A stretch of DNA of 34,145 nucleotides from Spirogloea muscicola (Eukaryota > Streptophyta > Zygnematophyceae > Spirogloeales > Spirogloeaceae): positions 239,496-273,640 of the forward strand of contig WELB01000065.1 in NCBI GenBank assembly GCA_009602725.1, given 5' to 3'. The position numbers and the translations under genes were made by a program. Numbering within the stretch: the first letter of the stretch is position 1; the number at the start of each line of letters is the position of its first letter. Under the pieces are notes generated by a model, which saw only the letters and a list, made by a program, of their open reading frames with translations, did not search any database and was not told the origin of the DNA. Of the stretch, positions 20,555-31,006 are shown piece by piece.

Positions 20555-21330
20555 CGGCGGAGCGACTACAAGGGCCAATGCCCACGCACGACGCCAACCT
20601 GCCGAAGACCGTTCAAAGCGCAACGAGGGAAGCCCATCTACAGGGACCTCAACCACCAACAAGACCGTCAAGGTGGGCGCTACCGAAGCAGTGGAAAGGC
20701 GACCGTGGAACAGACGGCCGAAGACCACCAACTCAAGGTCAGGTCGACCACTGGGTCGAATGAACGGCCCTGAGAGACCACCCTTTCTCCTAGCCAACCA
20801 GCGAGCAGCGCACCTAGCCAATCAGGTAGCGCTAGGGTTTCACCGCATCCGGCCCATGTCGGAGTGCGCGAGCCCTGCCAAGCAGTTCGCTTGGCAAATC
20901 TCACCCTCCTGTCGCGCCTGCGCCCACCGCGCCTGTGCCGACCAAGCCTGCGTCTACTCGCGCCTGTGTCCGCGAGAGCGTAGAGCCCGGCGCCCACGGC
21001 GTGCGCGCTTAGTGAGCGTCGCCCGAACCCGCTAGCGACTGTGAGAAGTCGTATTTCTTCTGTGGTGAGCAGCTTATCATTGTGCTGTTCTTGCGAGTCT
21101 TACCATCGGAGTGCTGTGCTCATTGCTTGTGCACACGTCTTTGCATTGGTTGCTTGTGTGCATGTAAGGCGCGCCCTTTGGGCCCCTTTACAATATTCAC
21201 AAAAGGCGCGCCCTTTGGGCCCCTTTGAATATTGGTGGTGAACCTAGATAGGGCCGGTCTTGGGACGGTCGTGTGACTGAAATACTGGTGACGGGAAACT
21301 CGAGATACAGTGGCACGTTACTTTTATTTG
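20277..21330 (+). repeat. Terminal-repeat segment B2
   Basis: Right-hand counterpart of B1, 1,054 bp, lacking the LINE insertion and some minisatellite units. Outside those it differs from B1 at about six positions, all transitions and five at CpG. It is flanked on both sides by segment A. Confidence 0.92.
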
Positions 21331-21540
21331 GAAACTACAGATTAAAATTCGACTGTTCTTGACTTGTCAATGGTGTTGTGATGTCTGGCATGGTTCCTTA
21401 GCAGATGGATTTTCATGACAGTCTGGTCAAAGTAGCCAATATCCTCGTTTGGCTTGTGTGTACACCAAACTAGCAAGTCAGCATTTCCCTTCTTCTAGAC
21501 CTATCGACGCCATCTCGCACCGACGCCCTCGCGCGTGACA
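21331..21540 (+). repeat. Terminal-repeat segment A2 (outer right end)
   Basis: Second copy of segment A. It starts after TTTTATTTG of B2 and ends GACA at 21540, where LINE sequence resumes with ACAC. Confidence 0.92.
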
Positions 21541-22186
21541 ACACCCACAATGTCCAGGGTGCGACGGTGATGGCGTCTTTGGGAGTCCGTGGTGATGGGC
21601 ATTACATTGCTTACTTCCACAATGGCGCGGTAGCCGGCGTCACGCATCAGGCCCGCCAGGGCGTTCCGTAGGAGATTATGGACGCCCACCACCTCAGGGC
21701 CTGTGGGACACCGCAGCATGTGGGTGGCAAGGTCTCCGCCCTCCGCACAGAAGCCGCACTCACACTGAGTTACTCCAATCAGGCAGGTCGGGGTCAAGCC
21801 TAGGAACAGCTGGAGAAGCGTCCGGAATGCTTCGCGGCTGATTCTGAAAGCGTTGTGGATGGGGTGCGTTGTGAGCCAGTCCGTTGCCCCAGATGTTGCG
21901 AGCGATGTGAGACGTGCCAGACTCCTTGGATTGGTCATGCTATCTGGCATCCTCCTCAATGTCTTGCGGCGCTCATCCTCAACTGCAGCCACAAGTCTGG
22001 CCTGTGCCCCTTCGTCTGATGCTTGAGCAAGCGCTGAGAAGGGTGTGAAGAGGGGTTGCAGGGAGGGGAAGGAGCAGAGTGCTGACTCGCGGGTGCTCCT
22101 CAGTTGCACTTGGAATGCCAAGGAGCCTTCTACCAACTCGGCTGCAGGGCCCGCCAGACAAGGGACGCGCAAGGAAAAATGCGTGT
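21541..22186 (-). mobile_element. LINE-like element, upstream part (right of the gypsy insertion)
   Basis: On the minus strand, about 22165 to 21541 encodes a post-RT segment: ARLTSLATSGATDWLTTHP, FRISREAFRTLLQLFLGL, a zinc motif C-x-C-x11-H-x4-C (CECGF...HMLRC), HNLLRNALAGLMRDAGY and then RRTLDIVGV, where the gypsy element interrupts. Zinc motif followed by an LDIV...VDVVVTE block fits the restriction-like endonuclease end of R2/NeSL-type non-LTR elements (family inferred). It continues in frame at 10901. The RT itself is not present. ACAC at 21541-21544 is the right target duplication of the gypsy element. Confidence 0.8.
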
Positions 22187-22290
22187 GTACTAAGAGATGG
22201 AGGGCCATGTGTGGCCAAGCACAAAGGCAAGCACATTGACAAATGTACGTCATCTGCTGCTAGGCTGACCCGCTCAGTAACCACGAGTCA
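22187..22290 (-). mobile_element. LINE 3' tail fragment
   Basis: On the minus strand this is the stop codon and 3' tail of the LINE family (GACTCGTGGTTACTGAGCGG to CCATCTCTTA), matching 11933-12032 and the inverted copy at 10345-10447. It lies immediately upstream, in the same orientation, of the LINE coding fragment 22186-21541, giving a tail-then-body order. Confidence 0.8.
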
Positions 22291-22717
22291 CAAGGGGAGG
22301 AGGGAGGTAACCTGGTGCCAGCAACCGAGAAACTGTCCCCAGGAACTTTCCTCCTGCCCCCGCGCCTTGACCTCCGACGCCGCGGATATCGGCGTCCGAG
22401 CCTGGTGGGGGCTTCCCGGCCGCCGTGTCGGAATAAGCTTGAAGTTGTCGAGGAACTGCATTCGTGTCCCCTTTGGTCCTCCCAGCAAAGCGTGGCCCGC
22501 CGCGAAACGGAGCGGTGGAGAGCCCGGCACAGCTCCGTCCCTTTGTCGGCAATTTAACAACAAGTTAGCAGGCTGTCGCTGAGCGAGCATCCTCGGCTGG
22601 TTCCCCCCTCCATTCGAATACGAACCCGGCCACGCCGCCGTCGCTGCCTAGACTGCACCTGCGGCGGCGGCGGCGGCGGCGGCGACGGCGGCGGCGATTG
22701 CGGCAGCGGCTGCCGTC
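22291..22717. other. Upstream region of the DUF1348 gene
   Basis: GC-rich sequence with a GCG-repeat 5' leader (about 22660-22710) just before the ATG. Probably promoter and 5' UTR. No other feature is recognised. Confidence 0.45.
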
Positions 22718-23654
22718 ATGGCCGCACCGGCTGGCCCTCCGAAGATTGTGCCGCCGTTCACGCTCGAGAGCGCCAAAGCCAAGGCACGGCGCCAGGCACG
22801 GCCTTGTCATCGGCGAGCCCGCCGCGCATGGCGCTCCCGGCGCGCCTGACCGCCGCCGCCGCCGCCGCCGACGCCGCGTGCGCAGGTGCAGGCGGCGGAG
22901 GACGGATGGAACTCGCGCGACCCGGAGCGCGTGTGCCTGGCGTACACGCCCGACTCGCAGTGGCGCAACCGCGACGAAATCTTCGAGGGCCGCGAGGCCA
23001 CCAAGGCCTTCCTGCGCCGCAAGTGGGAGGCGGAGCTGGACTACCGCCTCACCAAGTGGCTCTTCTGCCACGACGGGCACCGCATTGCCGTGCACTTCCA
23101 GTACGAGTTCCACGACGCCGGCGGCCAGTGGTATCGCGCCTATGGCAATGAGGCAAGCGCTTAGCCATCCAGCGTCCAGGTTGCTGCAACCCGGAGAACG
23201 TGATAGCTATGACCTCCTCGCAGGACGCTTGCGGCTGAAGTACAGTGTCAAGCATTCGGGGCTATGGATTGGCTCTTCCCACTGTCAAGCATCCCAGGGT
23301 CTTAGCGTCTCGGTTGCTGCCAGGGCTACACGACACTGTCAAGCTCATGTCAAGAGAAGCTGCTGTTGTATGTGCTGTGTGGCATGTATTGCTAGCAAGT
23401 GGCTGCAGAATGTGTCGGCAAGATGCCTGCAGCCTCCATGCTTTTAGAGTAGCTGTGGCAGAGGTCCACTTCACAATGGCAATGTTGTCGAGGTACTGAC
23501 AACAAGGTGCTACGGCTGTGCCCCTCTGTGCCAGCACTAGGAGTATGACGACGAGGGCCTGATGAAGAAGCGGGACATGAGTTGCAACAATGTGCCCATC
23601 ACGTTTGCCGAACGCCGCATCAAAGTCGACCAAGCCCCCATCCTGACCCAATAG
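22718..23654 (+). CDS. DUF1348 / NTF2-like fold protein
   Basis: Exons 22718-22783 ([14 protein letters not shown]), 22886-23152 ([33 protein letters not shown]..., ending YRAYGNE) and 23541-23654 ([20 protein letters not shown]..., TAG). This is the nearly full-length signature of the DUF1348 family, small SnoaL/NTF2-fold proteins common in bacteria, fungi and algae. The fold forms a cone with a hydrophobic pocket; the substrate is unknown and I assign no function. The protein is about 148 residues. Both introns seem to start with GC rather than GT (AAG|GCACGG and GAG|GCAAGC). Two residues usual between GNE and EY/EF are missing, so a micro-exon in the long second intron is possible. The stop is convergent with RRP6. 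Confidence 0.85.
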
Positions 23655-24007
23655 GCTGTCGCCTCCAGCACAGCCCTCCACACCAGCCACTGGGACGCAC
23701 CACACAGCTGGCCGCCTCCTTTGCTCAGGCGCTTCTGAGCCAATGAGCCCATCAGTGAATCACCTCTGCTTTTGCATCAATGGAGCGACCAAGATTTGTA
23801 GTATTTGTGGATTTGTAATTTTTGTAGCTTTTCTGTTATTTTGGCTCGTGTAGCTTCAGAAGGCTGGTCACCCAGCCTTCTGATCACCAGCTTGCCCTTT
23901 TTACACTTCTTGCCTCTGTCAGTGGCACTGGCCAAAACCATGCGGTGAGCCATGTGCAGCCTGCAGAAGGTGCTCTTTGTACTGCAATCGATCTGAGTCA
24001 TCTTCTT
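23655..24007. other. Convergent intergenic region
   Basis: Holds the 3' UTRs of the DUF1348 gene (+) and RRP6 (-). T-rich at 23795-23845. It contains the perfect hairpin at 23856-23883. A minus-strand frame of about 75 codons spans it (23777-24001) but matches nothing I know. Confidence 0.5.
23856..23883. repeat. Perfect 12-bp hairpin between convergent genes
   Basis: Arms TCAGAAGGCTGG and CCAGCCTTCTGA around a TCAC loop. The position, in both 3' UTRs and beside T-rich DNA, suggests a 3'-end or RNA-stability element for one or both genes (inference). Confidence 0.75.
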
Positions 24008-27000
24008 TCAGAATGTTGCAGAGCGGTTCCCGCTTCGCGGGTAGACCTGGCTCCGCTTGCCGGGCTTCAGGCCGTCAGGCATTGCCTCCTCGCGAAACGC
24101 CAGCATGGGGTCGAATGCCCCACCCTCAGAGGCCTGGACGGTGGTGGCGACGGCAGCAACCCGCCGAGCTGCCTTGCCACGCTTTCTCTCATGCACCACT
24201 GGAATTGGCTCGTACGCAGCCTGTCGACCACTACGCAGCACCTTCTGAGCCTCAGTGTAGTCGAAGGGAAGCAATGGAGGACGCCCGTCGCCCTGCTGGA
24301 TAGTAGCGTCATCAGAGGCCCTGGCCACTGGCGCCTCTTTCCTCCTCTTCTTCACTGACTGGCGATGCGCCTCGGCCAGGGAGAGCGGCAGTGCATCACC
24401 CTGCCCTTGCAGAGTGCCCACCGGCAGAGTCTGCTCACCATCAATCTCGGCCATAGGGCTGAGATCACTGGCAAGGCTGTTGCCACTCGCTGCCGCTGCA
24501 TCGCCGAAAAGGAGGACATCCTCAGAAGCACCGGCTTCTGGCCACCTGACTACCTCGTCGTTGCCGTTATCTGTTGCAGCCGCGCCCTGGTCCATGCCAA
24601 GCGAGGCAGGGAGTTCCTCGCCTCTTGTTGCAGTGTCCACGTGATCTGTGGAGCGACCAGTGGTCACATCTACCTCGCTGTCAACAGTCTCCGGCAGCCT
24701 GGCAAAGGGTAGCTTGATTGACGACAGAATCTGCCGTGCCCTCCTCGCATCACTGTCTCTCGTTACTTCCATCACTCGATCCTGCAATAGATGGAGATTC
24801 TGCACAGACTCAGTGCAATTGCTGCGCAAGCTTGGGAAGGCTCAAGTCAAATGAAGAATTGCCTGCTGCTAATGACATTTCTGCATACAGATACAAAAAG
24901 TGCAGAGTCAAGGGCTCTGCAGCAACTCCTGCACATCATAACGAGGCTAAGATGGCACGTACAGCGACATTGTTTCAGAATGATTTGAGATAGGACGACA
25001 AGCAGCTGGAAGCAGATGCATACGAAGGACTGGGAAGGCCTATCAGAACCTACTGTGGCAGAGGCAGCAGCTGCTGATTGTTCTTGCATCGATGCTGCCG
25101 CGCTGTGTCTGGCGCTGGCAGAGTGCCCCCCGAGCATGGCGCCGAGGCCATTAGCGCGCCTCCGAACTGTGACCACGCGGCTGCCTGGTGCCTCTAGGGC
25201 CAGGGCCGGCTCCTGCGGCTGCTGTCCTACCTCGCCTTGAGGGTGTGACGGTGCCGGGGCACTGCCGTGGACGTCCAACGTCGCAGCCCGGGCCTCGAAC
25301 AGGGGTGCAGCACCCTGCCCAGCACGTGCCTCGTTGTCGCCACAGCTTGAGCCAGCGCCGACCCCCATCACTCTCGCCGCGCTGACAAGCGCCACCGCTG
25401 TCTGCACGACCTCAGCCGTTCTAAGCGTCGGTCGCCCGGCGAACATTGATGAGGTGCTCGCCTGCCGGACAACCACTGCCATCCTCCTCCTGCTGAAGCT
25501 GGTAGCCGACCGCTCGGTCTCCGCAGTAGGTCCAGCAGTGATCTGGTCCAGAGCAACGACTGTGCCAGCGTGCGACTGCGAGCCGCAGTTGCTTGCCACA
25601 CGAGCGGCTTCTGAGGTGTTTGCAGCCCTCAACTCGTTGGCGTCACCGACTGCGTGGTGGTTCTTGAGCGCGCTGCCACTCTCGTGAGCTATGGCCCTGA
25701 CTTCGCTTGTCGCAGGCTGCTGCTTAGTGGCACCCGAGACGCCGTCGGGCTGCCTCCGGCTCAGCAGCGGCGGTGGCGGCACGTGCAGGTGGACGGCCTC
25801 CCTGGTCCTGACGATGACCTCAAGTACGGCCTGCGCATTCTTGGCGACTAGTGGGAAGCGTCTCACGCTCTTGAGCAGAGCGTGCACTGACCCCGGCATC
25901 TGCTCGGCTGCTCCACCTCAAAAGACACAAGTCGATCCTGTGCATCAGTTAATGCAATGCAGAATCTACTTGCATGTCATCAGAGGTGCCCATTTCTCCT
26001 TCAAGGATAATCCTGTGCGCTTAGCTTGCTCAAGTCTGACTGCATGTTGATCAGATCAGGTCTGCAAGAAGGCTGGAGGTCACAAGCGTGTGGCTTCACC
26101 GAGGCGGAGAAGCACGTGGTTGGGGAGCACGTAGCCGGTGCTCTCGTCTTCCCTGCGCGCCACAGCGTCCCGCCACCTGTAGAGGCCCTGTAGGCACCAA
26201 AAGCCTCACATGCCATGAACTCACAGCACTTTGTGACGTGCACAGCGACTTATCTGTGACATCCAGACATCCCCCTGCAACGCCTCTGTGAAGTCCTCTT
26301 GAAGCTGTCCTCAGAAATCCCACAACTTACAGCTACTATGCGTGTACATCAGCAGAAGATAGCAGCAACTGATGACCATATACGATGGCGAGCCGTACTT
26401 ACTGCGAGCACTGCGAGCTGCCGTGCATCCAGCTCTGTCTGTTGTGTCCTGCAATGTCAGAGACAAGGTCAAGCCAGTTCAATGGACAGGGGTGTGCTGT
26501 CTCGAAAGCGCCAGCCCCTAACATGTCACGAGAAAAGCCCTGCAAATGCTGATCGCCATGCGCAGCTCACTGGTAGAGCCGCAAATGGGACGTCTCAGTG
26601 AGCAGCTCCTTCTCGTACAGCTTGCAACACAAGGCCTTACTCCGATTCAGGACCTGTGGAGGAAGTGGACCAACCGTATCAGCGGCTTTACCAACCTCCT
26701 CCATCTCCTTACTTTTCAGGAGCGCAATGAAATTACATCTCCTTTTATTTAAGTAGGAGCAGCGCATGTTTGCTTGCCCTCGCTTAGTTCACATTGCCTC
26801 ACCTCTAAAAGCAAGGATTGCGGAGAGGCCTCCCCATCCTCAGCCAGCTTGCCTCCTCCCTTGGCCAAGAGCTTAGAATCTTTCCTCAGCAGAGCCTCTC
26901 TAAGCCTATCATAGATGTGCAGCAAGTAGTGCGTATCCTCTCTTGCGTACCTACACAGTGCACAATGCATCTGTCTCATCACTACTCAACACCTCCAAGC

Positions 27001-29722
27001 CTTACAAATGCTTCCACATCCTTGGGGCGTGACTAACCAGGCTCATCATCTGTGACAATAAGGTCCTGAGTCATGTAATGTGTTATGTATATTATCTATA
27101 TGTGAGCACTGACGATATATGTTCTGCTCAGTAACTTATAAGATGCAGTCACCTACTTGCTGATCAGGAGCAGGTAATCATGGAATGATTAAACATGTCT
27201 CAATCACATCATCAGGAGAACAAGGACATGCCAACTTCAGGTGCAAAGAAGCAGGTGTAATGTGCAGGTGCAGCTAACTTCAGCATGTCTGCGGGAAGCG
27301 GCCGGAGCCTCCAGTCAGCCAGTTGATACCTAACAGATGTTACACACAATCATCTCTTTTAGCCATGTACTCCAACATGTCCACACGCAACTCTTGTATT
27401 TGAAGAGGGTAAAAGCTACAGAGAATATCAATTATCAAGTCATGAAGCGGTCATTGGCCTCGTTGGATACTGCAGGTCCACAGGTGGCTTATGCAATGCG
27501 CTTCAGAGTCAAACAAGGAAGAGGACAGATGATGACAGCGAAGATGGGCAGAACTCTGAGGACCAGTCGGGGCACACCGCTTGTCGGCCTGGACACCGCA
27601 GTATTCTGACAGCAAAGAGGCCAACCCGTGCCCATCACGCTGCAGCACCCTGGAGGCCTGCATATGCGCGGCCTCTCATAATCACTCACTGATGAAAGAC
27701 CTCTGCTTCGAGCTGGACTCTGAAGACTCTTTCATGGTGCCACGAGTAACAACACAAACGCTTCATCTGTGCGGGGACATTATGCTCTCCAATCCCGCAG
27801 TCAATGGCAGGCTTTCACATTGGGAGGCACATCCATAGCCCAGTTGGGTTACAGACCTGGCCAGTGTCAAAGAGGTTGAGGATATATATGCCAAAGTCGC
27901 GCTGGAGCCACATCACGTCCCTATCTGCGCCGTGCAGCACCTACACCAGAGCATTTCATGCCACTTTGCAAAGTCAGTGCCCTGCTGACCAAGCTCTCAG
28001 AAACTTAAAGCATTATGCGTAGACCAAGCCTGAAGTGCAGACCTCACACGTAGCCTGAGGGCCGCAGGAGCTAGGCATTGTCACGCTTCTGAACTTGGGC
28101 TTCACTAATGCAGTTACAGTGGTTGGAATCATTGGCATGAAGGAGCATGTTCTTTCAGAGACCCAAACCCAACCAATACCCACAAATTGTTGGACATCTA
28201 GACATTGGCCTGACTGCAAAGGCGGCTTGCGACCTCTTGTCCATCGCTCGAACAGCAAGTTTACGGCGCCAAGGCTCTGACCTTGAGCACGGCGGGGTCA
28301 GCGAAGATTGGGCCAAGGGCCTGGCCGATGTGACTGCGCAGGGCGAGCACGTCCACTACAAAGTCCTCTGTGCGCGTCGACAGCTGCATGACGCAGGTGA
28401 AGCCCTGGAAGCTGCGGTAGTGGTGGTTTTCCAGATCGACCTGTGCCAACGGCAAAGCCCGCCACGCACTCAGAGTCACGACTGGAAGTAGCTTGAATGC
28501 TGAACAGGATTCACTCAGAGGCATTACCTCTTCAATCTGCAAAATACCAGTGCAAGTCACGGCCCTGTCCTTAACAGATCCTGGGGAGCCCCCTCACCGC
28601 AATTTCCCTGCATTTACGCAGGGAGGTGACGACAACCGCCAGCTGCTCCGGCGTCTCCACGAGCGTGAACGGCGTGTCGTCCAGCGCTGGCGCCGGCTGT
28701 GGTGCCGCTGGCGCCAGCTGCCAGCTGGGGTACCGCAAGTCACGCAGCTGGTCCTGCCGCCGTCAAAGGCTGTTCATGAGTGCTCAGGTGCCTTGTAACA
28801 GCACTTGTTTCTGAGAGCTGCCACGGTCAGCACAAGGCCAGTGTGCTGAACTCTAGAGCCTAAAACCTGAGGTCATAGGACCTCGGAACGTGGCCTCATG
28901 CCTCACTGTCGCTCTTTCCCATTAGCCATGCTCCTGTCTGTACATGAGCCTCGTCAAGTGGCGGCTCCCGGCAGACATTGCTAGTATCTGCTTGAGTTCA
29001 GCACGTTGCCATCTGCTCGAGATCACGCTCATTCAAGTGACCTATCCTACGATGCCACGACCTCAGAATGTTACTCCCCCCTTTCACTGCCACGCTGAAC
29101 ATCTTGAGGTTGTGGCATCGTAGGCTCGGTCACTTGAATGACCGTGATCTCAAGCAGATGGTAACACAACACAGCATACCTCCTGAGGATGCGTACGGCT
29201 GCTGTTTGTGGCTGCTGCATTGGCGTTGTCGACGGCATCCTTGAAGCGCGCTTGCGGCCGGGGCAGCGTAGCCACGTGGAAGGGGACCCGTCGCACGTGG
29301 GCGGAGGTGGGCACTGCGGCGGCTGGCAAGGCCGCCGACGACGACGACGGCCGCTGGCCCCGCGCCTCGTCGAGCGCGGCGTCCACGCGCTCCATGAGGC
29401 CGTCCTGCACGTCCACGAGCCACTCCGCGGCGTCGTCGGTGTCGGCGCCGGCTGGCCACGAGGGCAGCGCCGCCGCGCCACCGCCGCCGCCGCCCCCGAA
29501 GGTCGCCAGCAGGGCCTCGGCGCGGGCAGCGAGAGCCTCGACGCGCCCAGCAAACGCCCGGAAGCTGGCGTAGTAGTGGTAGTCGTCGTCCTCGGGCAGG
29601 CCCTCGGCCGCGGCCGTGGCCGCCTCCACCGCGCTCGCCAGCGGCCCCTGCCATGCATAGCCGACCACAATCAATGGCGTCACTTGGGCAGCAGCGAGCA
29701 GGCCATGGCTGCCAACATGCAC
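24008..29722 (-). CDS. RRP6: RRP6/EXOSC10 nuclear exosome 3'-5' exonuclease
   Basis: Minus-strand exons: PMC2NT domain ending at 29180 ([14 protein letters not shown]... [25 protein letters not shown]... [15 protein letters not shown]; starting between 29722 and 29647), 28753-28598, 28440-28282 ([22 protein letters not shown]), 27940-27857 ([20 protein letters not shown]), 27657-27578, 27329-27279, 26950-26803 ([16 protein letters not shown], with the DEDDy Tyr), 26653-26571, 26448-26403, 26187 to about 26110 ([24 protein letters not shown]), 25910-25024 and 24781-24008. The DEDD residues are present (Asp/Glu of VDLEN, Asp of HGADRD, Asp of ARED). The C-terminus has the family's [11 protein letters not shown] end. 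The enzyme trims and degrades nuclear RNA as an exosome cofactor. Phases fit at nearly all joins. The start codon is uncertain: a frame at 29800-30039 may be the first exon. Confidence 0.92.
29005..29165. repeat. Intronic foldback element, 68-bp arms
   Basis: 29005-29072 and 29098-29165 are inverted copies, about 88% matched with no indels, around a 25-nt loop. It lies in the RRP6 intron just after the PMC2NT exon (donor at 29179-29178). It has the shape of a MITE/foldback element or a long small-RNA precursor. I see no flanking target duplication. Confidence 0.85.
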
Positions 29723-31006
29723 GGCGGCAGCAGCAGCAGCAGCCTGCTCAAGTAGAGCCCAAAGCGGCAGCAGAAGCTTGGCGGCAGCGTGCTCGCCTCG
29801 AAGTCCTCGAAGAAGCTGCGGGCCTCGCTCGGTGGTACCGGGCCGCCGCCGCCGCCGCTGCCCATGCCATCGTCGGGGCCTGCCATCAAGCCTCCATCGC
29901 CACTGTGACGGCGTCGCCGCTTTGTGCCCCTGGCACTTGACGCTGGCGGCAATTCCTCTGCGCCGATGTCCAACAGGCGTGGCACAGTGAGCACGACGGC
30001 GCCTTTGCCGCCGCTGCTAGGCCCGGCAGCGCGCTGCAAGGCACGTCCTCAGTGCCAGGACTTCGATCTCGACGCAACTTCCGCTAGCGGCTAGCTCGTG
30101 AGCTCTCGTGAGATGGAGTGCCTGACCACCGCGTCACTACGAAGCACTGGAAGGACGTGGAGACGAGGGTTCAGGGCTTTAGACTACACTGAGGGGTTTA
30201 GTTGAAATGTGTACTGATATAACTGAATGCCAAAGCGGCCAAGTAAACGGGGGCGTAGAAGCCGGCAGACGAATGCCAAACCGTCAGCTCCAAAGGTCAC
30301 TACTTGAGGCCCTAGCCTCCAGCGACGTGGATCCGACAACTGGTGCCAGAGGCTGAGCACATGGCCAGCTTGACCGAACTCAGACGACTCATAGATCCGG
30401 CTCCTGGGTTCTTGACTGATGGCCAAGAACTCGCAGGGACGTCGAGCAGGAAGGTATGGTGTCATTGGCTCAGCTGCACCCAGACGTTATTGCTGGACAT
30501 CTGACATGGCAGCTTCTCGACGGTAGAAGCACGGTAGAAGTCAGACACGTATAGTGCAGTTTGGCGCGCTGCGCTGGCGCTGTAATTGCCTTTGACATCG
30601 ACGAAGGCCAAGCGAAGGCGGGAGGCAGGGAGGTGCTTGCAAGAGCCAGCCAACAATCCACCAAACAGATGCCAAATAGACGCCTAGTCCACGCCTGCCT
30701 AGTAACCCCTTTGCACAGCTGGTGCTGAGCCTGCCAGAATTGAGGGGGAGCTCCATATGTGCCACTGCCGAAGCACCTGTGCACAAGCTATTGCCTGAAC
30801 AGTGTATTGACATAAATAAGCCTTCCTTTTGTTTTATGCGCACCGCGCGCCTTCCCGCCCTCCTAGAATGTGCGCATCGTCCCCCCACCCCCAATTCTCG
30901 CCCCGGTGGACAGATGGGGTTTAGGCTCCTATTTAGGGATAAGGAAGTCATGACACAAACTGATATCAATATGGCATCAGGCAGGCCATTACCAGCACTG
31001 GCGGCC
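29723..31006. other. Region between RRP6 and the GT8 gene
   Basis: 29800-30039 on the minus strand has an open frame with a basic KRRRR cluster and Gly-rich run, a candidate first exon of RRP6 with a nuclear signal, but no join could be confirmed. From 30040 to 31006 I see no coding signature or RNA gene; the last 250 bases should be 3' UTR of the GT8 gene. Confidence 0.4.

Larger units (their letters stand above)
10902..21540 (+). mobile_element. Ty3/gypsy-type retrotransposon with DNMT, PHD finger and split terminal repeats
   Basis: Outer ends are TGTC... and ...GACA, flanked by ACAC. Order: left repeat B1 (10902-12613, carrying a later LINE insertion); leader 12614-12777; gag with two CCHC knuckles and the protease active site; rest of the protease; Ala/Thr linker; cytosine-5 methyltransferase; RT; RNase H; DDE integrase; PHD finger; G10 purine tract; then A1, B2 and A2 repeats. 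The RT-RNaseH-IN order and HHCC/DDE integrase identify Ty3/gypsy. No tyrosine recombinase is present. The copy is inactive: at least six frame changes and three in-frame stops in pol. It lies inside an older LINE copy. No TGG primer-binding site follows B1 (the sequence there starts CCAAGCG), so priming is unclear. Confidence 0.9.

Noticed and set aside
10902-21540. DIRS/PAT element with tyrosine recombinase
   Set aside because: The repeats have that topology, but the coding region has a DDE integrase and aspartic protease, and no tyrosine-recombinase motifs are visible.
20066-21540. A-B-A explained simply as two ordinary LTRs side by side from separate insertions
   Set aside because: The outer ends match the intact LINE flanks with one short duplication, and no target duplication lies between A1 and B2, only GC. 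A rearrangement within this copy is not fully excluded.
29189-29755. 188-codon plus-strand open frame
   Set aside because: GC-rich antisense shadow of the RRP6 PMC2NT exon, which has family motifs on the minus strand.
29680-30039. Separate gene upstream of RRP6
   Set aside because: The frame has no ATG at its 5' end and no known domain; it is more likely a first exon or UTR of RRP6, but this is unresolved.
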